This document shows positions 7,101-11,421 of a stretch of 11,421 nt of DNA, piece by piece. The DNA is from an uncultured Clostridia bacterium. GTDB lineage: Bacteria > Bacillota > Clostridia > Christensenellales > UBA3700. Each line of letters begins with the position of its first letter. Position 1 is the first letter of the stretch. The translations under genes were made by a program, and so were the position numbers. The stretch is from assembly GCA_947176115.1 (NCBI GenBank), contig CAMWPK010000028.1:1-11421 (forward strand). The letters run 5' to 3'. The notes below the pieces were generated by a model. The model searched no databases, was not told where the DNA came from, and saw only the letters and a program-made list of their open reading frames with translations.

Positions 7101-8822
7101 ATGAAAAAGAAATTATTAATTGCAATTTTAGTTTTATGTATTTTTTGTTTTGCATTTATCTTTGTAGCCTGTCAAAATTATAAGAATTCAGGCAAATTTA
7201 AGTTTATTTTGAATGACGACAAATCTTCTTATACGATAGAAGAAGTAAAAGAAGGATATAAAAATGATTCAGAATTTATCATTCCCTCTTCATATATGGG
7301 CAAACCCGTAACAGCTATAGGCGAAACCGCATTTTTCAACTGCAGGAATATGACGAGCGTAGAGATACCAAGTAGTGTAACAAGTATAGGCAGAAGCGCA
7401 TTCAACGGCTGTTACAGTTTGCAAAGCGTAGTAATACCCGGTAGCGTAACCGACTTGGGCATAGCCGTGTTTAAGGACTGCAGTTCTTTGACTAGCGTTG
7501 AGATACAAGGTAGTGTAACGAGCGTGGGATTTGATGCGTTTTATGGATGTCGGAGTTTGACGAACTTTGATATTCAAGGTAGCGTAACTTATATAGGGTA
7601 CTCTGCATTTTATGGATGCAGTAGTTTGAAAAGTCTAGTAATACCTGAGGGATTAACGAGCATAGGTGAAAGCGCGTTCTATGAGTGTAGCGCTTTAGAG
7701 AATATAGAATTGCCAAGTAGTGTAACGAGTATTGGAACCCGCGCATTTTGTCTATGTAGCAGTCTGGCAAGCATAGAATTGCCGAGTAGCTTAACGAATA
7801 TAGGCGCCTACGCTTTCTATGGATGTAACAGGTTGACAAACATAGATATACCTAGTAACGTGACGAGCGTGGGATTAGGCGCATTTTATAATTTAGACGA
7901 TTTGACTAGCGTAACGTTTGGGGAAAACTCGCAATTGACAAGCATAGGCAAAGAAGCGTTCTATAAATGTAGCGGTTTGTCAAGCGTAGTAATACCAAGC
8001 GGTGTAACTAGTATTGGTGAAAGAGCATTCTACAACTGTAATTTAACAATCTATTGCGAGATGGAAAGTCAGCCGGATGGTTGGAGCGCGGATTGGGATG
8101 AGTTAGCAACCGAAATGCCCGTTACGTGGAATTATAAAGAACGCGGTACGACGGAAAGCGGAATAAGCTGGGTAGCAACTAATGACGAAAACGTTATAAT
8201 AGAAAAATACGTTGGAAAGGCAAATGAATTGGTAATACCGTCAACAATCAACGGTTACAACGTAACTAGCATAGGCTATAAAGCATTCTTTTTACTTCGC
8301 AGTTTGACAAGTGTGGAAATACCAAGTAGTGTGACTAGCATAGGCGATTTGGCGTTTGATAGTTGTGAAAGTTTGGAAATTTTAGAGATACCTAGCAAGG
8401 TAACTAGTATAGGTGATTTTGCATTTAGAGACTGTAGCAGTTTATCAGGCATAGATATACCAAGCGGGGTATTAAGTATAGGCGACTGGGCATTCGAAGG
8501 TTGTAGCAGTTTGACAAGTCTAACGTTTGGTAAAAACTCACAATTGACAAGTATAGGTGACGGGGCGTTTGAGAACTGTAGTTGTTTAACTAGTATTATT
8601 ATTCCGAGCGGTGTAATTAGTATAGGTTATTTTGCATTTAGTGAATGTAGTAGTTTGATAAGTATAGAAATACCAAGTAGTGTAACAAGTATGGGGTCAT
8701 ATGCGTTTGAACGTTGCAACGATTTGACAATCTATTGCGAAGCGGAAAGCCAACCAAGCGGATGGAATGATAATTGGAAATATAGTAACTTTAGTCCCGT
8801 CGTATGGGGATATAAGAGGTAA
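7101..8822 (+). CDS. BspA-like leucine-rich-repeat lipoprotein
   Basis: This is a 573-residue predicted lipid-anchored surface protein. MKKKLLIAIL and a hydrophobic core lead to a lipobox-like FVAC with Cys24 as lipidation site. The rest consists of LRR_5 (BspA/TpLRR type) 23-residue repeats of the form VTSIGxxAFxxCxxLxxVxIPSS. I count 18: eleven at residues 70-314 and seven from 388 to about 541. Each block is preceded by a similar beta-rich lead-in (about 33-69 and 354-387) and closed by a cap beginning LTIYCE and ending PVxWxYK (315-346 and 542-572), so the protein is two cassettes in tandem. BspA-family proteins act in adhesion or host and matrix binding; the ligand here is unknown. There is no LPXTG or other wall anchor. 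The ATG at 7101 is preferred over an in-frame ATG at 7068 because the latter lies inside the promoter and would put 11 charged residues ahead of the signal peptide. It is monocistronic, between its own promoter and terminator. Confidence 0.92.
   Translation: MKKKLLIAILVLCIFCFAFIFVACQNYKNSGKFKFILNDDKSSYTIEEVKEGYKNDSEFIIPSSYMGKPVTAIGETAFFNCRNMTSVEIPSSVTSIGRSAFNGCYSLQSVVIPGSVTDLGIAVFKDCSSLTSVEIQGSVTSVGFDAFYGCRSLTNFDIQGSVTYIGYSAFYGCSSLKSLVIPEGLTSIGESAFYECSALENIELPSSVTSIGTRAFCLCSSLASIELPSSLTNIGAYAFYGCNRLTNIDIPSNVTSVGLGAFYNLDDLTSVTFGENSQLTSIGKEAFYKCSGLSSVVIPSGVTSIGERAFYNCNLTIYCEMESQPDGWSADWDELATEMPVTWNYKERGTTESGISWVATNDENVIIEKYVGKANELVIPSTINGYNVTSIGYKAFFLLRSLTSVEIPSSVTSIGDLAFDSCESLEILEIPSKVTSIGDFAFRDCSSLSGIDIPSGVLSIGDWAFEGCSSLTSLTFGKNSQLTSIGDGAFENCSCLTSIIIPSGVISIGYFAFSECSSLISIEIPSSVTSMGSYAFERCNDLTIYCEAESQPSGWNDNWKYSNFSPVVWGYKR
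7308..8042 (+). repeat. First LRR_5 repeat block (11 units of about 69 bp)
   Basis: In-frame degenerate 69-bp repeats encode eleven 23-residue units (residues 70-314). Unit 9 is two residues longer and carries TFGENSQ in place of the IPSS turn. Repeats 3 and 4 have IQGS instead of IPSS. The units are similar rather than identical in DNA, so this is an old, diverged coding repeat array. Confidence 0.9.
8043..8138 (+). repeat. First copy of the TIYCE cap module
   Basis: This segment encodes residues 315-346, opening LTIYCEMESQPDGW and closing PVTWNYK. It is repeated at 8724-8819 with the same framework, and caps the first LRR block. Confidence 0.85.
8262..8723 (+). repeat. Second LRR_5 repeat block (7 units of about 69 bp)
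   Basis: Seven repeats encode residues 388-541. The fourth of these units carries TFGKNSQ, the counterpart of TFGENSQ in the first block; it lies three units before the last one, against two in the first block. This indicates that the blocks arose by duplication and then gained or lost units. Confidence 0.9.
8724..8819 (+). repeat. Second copy of the TIYCE cap module
   Basis: Residues 542-573 open LTIYCEAESQPSGW and close PVVWGYK just before the stop codon. The DNA ACAATCTATTGCGA is shared exactly with the first cap at 8043-8138. Confidence 0.85.
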
Positions 8823-8909
8823 GAAGTAAGAGATAATAGATAAGAGATAAGAGTGAAGAAGTGAAGAAGTAAAATAATAAGTAAGAGGGGATAGTGAAAA
8901 AGTAATTTT
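8823..8909 (+). repeat. Cytosine-free purine-rich degenerate tandem repeat tract
   Basis: Between the LRR stop codon and the terminator the + strand contains no C at all; the C-free run is 8802-8910 when the end of the gene is counted. It is built from short G/A-rich words: GATAAGA twice at 8839-8852, GTGAAGAA twice at 8853-8868, and scattered GTAAGAG, GAAGTAA and ATAATA variants. There is no open reading frame of note and no hairpin potential within it, because C is lacking. Function unknown; it forms an unstructured 3' UTR ahead of the terminator if transcribed. Confidence 0.75.
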
Positions 8910-8943
8910 GCAAGGTAGGACGAAAGTTCTGCCTTTGCTTTTT
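8910..8943 (+). terminator. Intrinsic terminator after the LRR lipoprotein gene
   Basis: The arms GCAAGGTAGGAC (8910-8921) and GTTCTGCCTTTGC (8926-8938) pair with two G-U pairs and one bulged base, around a GAAA tetraloop (GNRA), followed directly by TTTTT (8939-8943) and further T-rich sequence. It lies 88 bases after the LRR stop codon and should separate that unit from the genes to the right. Confidence 0.85.
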
Positions 8944-8960
8944 AATTTTCTTGTATAAAA

Positions 8961-8990
8961 TTTACTCAATCGTCAATTATTAAATATAGC
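8961..8990 (+). promoter_or_regulatory. Weak candidate promoter for the membrane protein gene
   Basis: After the terminator an AT-rich stretch of about 80 bp precedes the next ribosome binding site. TTTACT (8961-8966) and TATAGC (8985-8990), 18 bp apart, are the best -35/-10 pair I can find, but both are imperfect. A promoter is expected here because the preceding terminator ends the upstream transcript. Confidence 0.3.
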
Positions 8991-9027
8991 AATATTCAAT
9001 ATGCTTTCTTAAAAGTACATAATTATT

Positions 9028-9032
9028 GGAGG
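9028..9032 (+). promoter_or_regulatory. Ribosome binding site that fixes the TTG start at 9041
   Basis: GGAGG with an eight-base spacer to TTG 9041. It lies inside the reading frame that would begin at TTG 9026, which argues for the downstream TTG. Confidence 0.7.
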
Positions 9033-9040
9033 CTTTAATT

Positions 9041-9838
9041 TTGCTATCATTTATTTCTGACACTTACGTGAAGTTTCAATCGTTTATGGCTAGTTGGAAA
9101 GTCTGGCAGATCGTAGCGTTTGCCGTGGCTATACCTGTACTTGTCGTATTTATTCAACTGCTTATCAATACAACTCAGCTTGTATACGCAAAGGCTAACT
9201 TCAGGCTAAAAAAGTTCTTGAAGAGTTATTCCTATCTATCGCCAAGCACCGTGTTTTCTTTCAACAAAAAAGTAGTAAAGGGTTTCCCAAGATATATCAA
9301 AAGACAGACCAAGCACATCGCCGACAGCGGTATGCCAATGGAGGAGTATCTCAACACTTTCAATTTTTGTCAAGAAAGCAAGAGGAAAAGTATTGTCGGA
9401 ACGATGGCGCTTGCGCATATAGTATTATTGGGCGTAGTCGTAGCTATGAACGGTCATTCCGTTGGTATAGTTTCGACTGCAATTATGGCAACGTTCGTGG
9501 TTTGGCTTATAGCTTTTGCTATTGACGGCATAGCATACAAATTATTTGATTTTGTTGACAGAAAATTTAAGAGGAAGTTCCTTATAAAACTTGACGTTAA
9601 TACGCTTTATGAGGAAAAGAGCGTTGACCTTACGTTGCCAAAGGAAGAAGTTGTCGAAGACAGCGCTATGGAACTTGCTCACAGCGTTGAAGATTTCTTG
9701 GCAAGCCAACCTGATAAGGGAATTGCAAAAGTAGTTCTCAAGGGGTTATACACCGCAAAATTCTCTTCCGCTATGACAGCGCAAAGTAAATTGCGACTTA
9801 AAAATGTCGTTACGCGGTTAAAAAACTACGTTGGATAG
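9041..9838 (+). CDS. Unrecognised membrane protein, TTG start
   Basis: I do not recognise this family. With the start chosen here it has 265 residues. A hydrophobic segment at about 22-49 (WQIVAFAVAIPVLVVFIQLL) is followed by a basic soluble stretch of about 65 residues. Then come a hydrophobic pair at about 117-136 and 141-163 and a C-terminal soluble part of about 100 residues with an acidic section (KEEVVEDSAMELAHSVEDFL). Three membrane segments are therefore likely, with no cleavable signal. TTG 9041 is preferred because GGAGG (9028-9032) lies eight bases ahead; an in-frame TTG at 9026 overlaps that site and cannot be used with it. An ATG at 9083 is a weaker alternative because it lacks a comparable site. 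It ends 85 bp before corA on the same strand and may share its transcript. No catalytic motif is visible. Confidence 0.75.
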   Translation: MLSFISDTYVKFQSFMASWKVWQIVAFAVAIPVLVVFIQLLINTTQLVYAKANFRLKKFLKSYSYLSPSTVFSFNKKVVKGFPRYIKRQTKHIADSGMPMEEYLNTFNFCQESKRKSIVGTMALAHIVLLGVVVAMNGHSVGIVSTAIMATFVVWLIAFAIDGIAYKLFDFVDRKFKRKFLIKLDVNTLYEEKSVDLTLPKEEVVEDSAMELAHSVEDFLASQPDKGIAKVVLKGLYTAKFSSAMTAQSKLRLKNVVTRLKNYVG

Positions 9839-9867
9839 GTTGCCAAAAGATTTTTAATAATGTAAAA

Positions 9868-9873
9868 TATAAT
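9868..9873 (+). promoter_or_regulatory. Possible -10 element ahead of corA
   Basis: A perfect TATAAT lies 50 bases before the corA start. The only -35-like match, TTGCCA (9840-9845), is 22 bp away, which is too far for a normal promoter. It may be a weak internal promoter or chance in AT-rich sequence. The 85-bp gap is too short for an M-box Mg2+ riboswitch and shows no clear hairpin. Confidence 0.3.
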
Positions 9874-9923
9874 AGGTTAGTTTGATAGCGGACGTTTTAA
9901 CTTAAGACGAGGAGGTATGGCTT

Positions 9924-10901
9924 ATGATTGAAATTTACAAGACCGACGAGGAGAATAAGCTCATACAAATAGAAGAAAGCGTATATATGGAAGAGGGATT
10001 TGATACCAAAGATTGCTGGATAAATCTCACCAATCCATCTGATAAAGAAGTGGCTTTCGTGGCGTCTATCAGCGGGATAGAGGACGACGTGCTTAAGACT
10101 CCGCTAGACGACGAGGAAAGGTCGCGTCTTGAGGTAGAAGACGACTATACAATGGTGCTTGTCGATATTCCTGTGATTGAAGAAGGTACGGAAGACTATT
10201 ATTCTTACTTTACCATACCGCTTGGCGCAATAATCAAAAAAGACTTATTTATTACCGTCAGCCTTAAAGATACGGCAATTACCCGCGACTTTGTACGCAA
10301 CAGAGTTAAGGGTTTTGCTACATACAAAAAGACCAGATTTTTGTTCCAAATTCTCAACAACATTGCTACAAAATACCTGGCTTACCTCAAGCAAATTGAC
10401 AAGGCGTCGCAGAGAATACAGAATGAGTTGCACAAGTCCACTAAGAATAAAGAACTTATTCAAATGCTTGACTTAGAGAATTCTCTTGTATATTTTTCCA
10501 CGTCGCTTACCGGCAACGACGTCGTAATATCAAGACTAATGCAAAGCAAGTTCAACACCAATAATATATTGAAGAGTTATCCCGACGATACCGAACTTCT
10601 TGAGGACGTATCCATTGATACTAAGCAGGCTATGGAGATGTGTACAATTTACCGTGATATTTTGTCGGGTACTATGGACGCTTACGCTTCCGTTATTTCC
10701 AACAACCTCAATATAGTCATGAAGGTCTTGACGTCAATTACTCTTATCATTTCCATTCCTACGTTGATAGCGTCTTTGTTCGGTATGAATACGTGGGTTC
10801 CGGGATTGGGAAGTCCGTGGGGATTTTGGGGAGTACTAGGCTCGTCGGCAGTTATATCGCTTGCTCTGTCGCTTTATCTCAAAAAGAAGAAATTACTGTA
10901 A
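9924..10901 (+). CDS. corA: CorA-family magnesium/divalent-cation transporter
   Basis: This 325-residue protein has the CorA layout: a large N-terminal cytoplasmic domain (about 1-260), including a long helical section (about 135-260) that forms the funnel stalk, and two C-terminal membrane helices. The signature GMN is at residues 287-289, at the end of the first helix (about 266-286); the second helix is about 299-319, followed by the basic tail KKKK. GMN is the selectivity loop of homopentameric CorA channels for Mg2+ (and Co2+ or Ni2+ in some members), so Mg2+ uptake is likely but the ion is not proven. Phe rather than Tyr precedes GMN, as I recall for many Firmicute paralogues. The Shine-Dalgarno GAGGAGG (9909-9915) sits eight bases before ATG 9924; the nearby ATG at 9917 is out of frame. 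The Nudix gene starts two bases after the stop codon. Confidence 0.93.
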   Translation: MIEIYKTDEENKLIQIEESVYMEEGFDTKDCWINLTNPSDKEVAFVASISGIEDDVLKTPLDDEERSRLEVEDDYTMVLVDIPVIEEGTEDYYSYFTIPLGAIIKKDLFITVSLKDTAITRDFVRNRVKGFATYKKTRFLFQILNNIATKYLAYLKQIDKASQRIQNELHKSTKNKELIQMLDLENSLVYFSTSLTGNDVVISRLMQSKFNTNNILKSYPDDTELLEDVSIDTKQAMEMCTIYRDILSGTMDAYASVISNNLNIVMKVLTSITLIISIPTLIASLFGMNTWVPGLGSPWGFWGVLGSSAVISLALSLYLKKKKLL

Positions 10902-10903
10902 TT

Positions 10904-11404
10904 ATGCATTTTATTTATTGCCCCGATTGCGGGAAAAAACTTATTACAAAGCCTATGGGCGACGAGGGAAATATCCCTTATTGCGAGGACTGTCAACGTC
11001 CTCTTTTTGATATGTTCTCTTCATGCGTAATAGTTTTAGTTACCGACGGCAAGGGACAAGTTGTTTTACTCCGTCAGGACTATATTTCTACCAAGTATCA
11101 CAATCTGGTATCAGGGTATATCAAGCCCAAAGAAACCGCGGAAGAAACCGCTTACAGAGAAGTTCAAGAGGAGATAGGCTTAAATCTTACTTCTCTTGAA
11201 TTTATAGGCACTTATTGGTTTGACAAGAAAGAACAACTTATGATTGGCTTTATCGGCAAGACTGACGATAAGGAGTTGACGCTTTCCGGCGAAGTTGACG
11301 GCGCGCAGTGGGTTGAGGCAAATCAAGCGAAGAATATGGTTCATCCCAAGGGTAGCGTGTCTTACGCTTTGATTGAGCATTTGCTAAATAATTTTAATGA
11401 CTAA
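10904..11404 (+). CDS. Zinc-ribbon Nudix hydrolase
   Basis: This 166-residue enzyme joins an N-terminal zinc ribbon (C6, C9, C27, C30: CPDC and CEDC) to a Nudix domain. The Nudix box is a full match to GX5EX7REUXEEXGU: G71, E77, then REVQEEIGL at 85-93, with E86, E89 and E90 as the expected metal ligands. Nudix enzymes hydrolyse nucleoside diphosphates linked to another moiety and need Mg2+ or Mn2+. The layout resembles NudC (NADH pyrophosphatase/deNADding), but the SQPWPFP motif that marks NudC is not present after the box, so the substrate is open. ATG 10904 is preferred over an in-frame GTG at 10793, which lies deep inside corA and would add 37 residues ahead of the zinc ribbon. It starts two bases after corA with only a weak AG-rich site (10885-10890), suggesting translational coupling. 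No terminator fits in the remaining 17 bases. Confidence 0.9.
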   Translation: MHFIYCPDCGKKLITKPMGDEGNIPYCEDCQRPLFDMFSSCVIVLVTDGKGQVVLLRQDYISTKYHNLVSGYIKPKETAEETAYREVQEEIGLNLTSLEFIGTYWFDKKEQLMIGFIGKTDDKELTLSGEVDGAQWVEANQAKNMVHPKGSVSYALIEHLLNNFND

Positions 11405-11421
11405 GTTTTCAAAAATTTAAT

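Noticed and set aside
7290..7839. Antisense open frames opposite the LRR gene (7290-7577 and 7492-7839)
   Set aside because: They arise because a 69-bp in-frame repeat also keeps the reverse frames open. The peptides are Tyr/Cys/Arg-rich, unlike real proteins, and no promoter or ribosome binding site is seen.
7308..8723. Regular periodic repeats that could suggest a CRISPR array or satellite
   Set aside because: The period is about 69 bp, the repeats are degenerate, and they stay in one open reading frame encoding a clear LRR_5 pattern; there are no identical repeats with unique spacers.
7980..8765. Cluster of AGCGG (the Bacillus subtilis Chi sequence) in the LRR gene next to addAB
   Set aside because: These come from Ser-Gly codons (AGC GGx) in the repeats, and the Chi sequence of this organism is unknown, so no link to AddAB can be claimed.
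9839..9923. Possible Mg2+ riboswitch (M-box) ahead of corA
   Set aside because: The gap is only 85 bases, with no helices or terminator hairpin that I can find; an M-box needs considerably more.
10793..10903. N-terminal extension of the Nudix protein from GTG 10793
   Set aside because: It lies within the corA GMN and second-helix coding region, lacks a ribosome binding site, and would precede a zinc ribbon that normally sits close to the N-terminus.
187..11404. No complete gene here ends in TGA, which might hint at a reassigned code
   Set aside because: All stops are TAA or TAG, but six genes are too few, and all tryptophans at conserved positions use TGG. A standard bacterial code explains the data.
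1..11421. A novel defence or mobile system
   Set aside because: No transposase, integrase, restriction, toxin-antitoxin, retron or phage gene is visible. AddAB is a core recombination enzyme, and the remaining genes are a surface lipoprotein, a transporter, a hydrolase and one unknown membrane protein.

Overview
The window looks like chromosome of a low- to mid-GC Firmicute, most likely an anaerobic gut-type Clostridia lineage. The reasons are an addB-addA (not recBCD) recombination operon, Gram-positive style Shine-Dalgarno sites and sigma-A promoters, a TTG start codon, and a BspA-like leucine-rich-repeat lipoprotein of the kind common in gut Clostridia. The lineage is inference; no rRNA or other marker gene is present. 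Coding density is high and all complete genes are on the + strand.

Layout. At the left edge (1-95, minus strand) is the first 31 codons of a lipoprotein, transcribed away from the rest. A 91-bp divergent spacer follows, then addB (187-3510) and addA (3512-7045), a tightly coupled pair encoding the two subunits of the AddAB helicase-nuclease for double-strand-break processing. A strong extended -10 promoter (7054-7081) starts a separate unit with the large LRR lipoprotein (7101-8822). It is followed by a cytosine-free, purine-rich, degenerate repeat tract and a GNRA-loop intrinsic terminator (8910-8943). The right third carries an unrecognised membrane protein with a TTG start (9041-9838), a CorA-family divalent-cation transporter (9924-10901) and, two bases after it, a zinc-ribbon Nudix hydrolase (10904-11404) that is probably co-translated with it.

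How the genes work together. AddB and AddA form one enzyme: AddA supplies the motor and one nuclease, AddB the second nuclease and an iron-sulfur cluster. The lipoproteins on either side of addBA are predicted surface proteins with no evident link to recombination; the two signal peptides resemble each other closely. CorA and the Nudix enzyme are probably one operon and could be loosely related through Mg2+, since Nudix enzymes need it, but this is inference.

I see no CRISPR array, transposase, phage gene, tRNA, rRNA or convincing riboswitch. The window is mostly ordinary housekeeping and surface-protein sequence. The points most worth checking are the loss of the Walker A motif in AddB, the two-cassette internal duplication in the LRR protein, the C-free purine repeat tract, and the unrecognised membrane protein next to corA.
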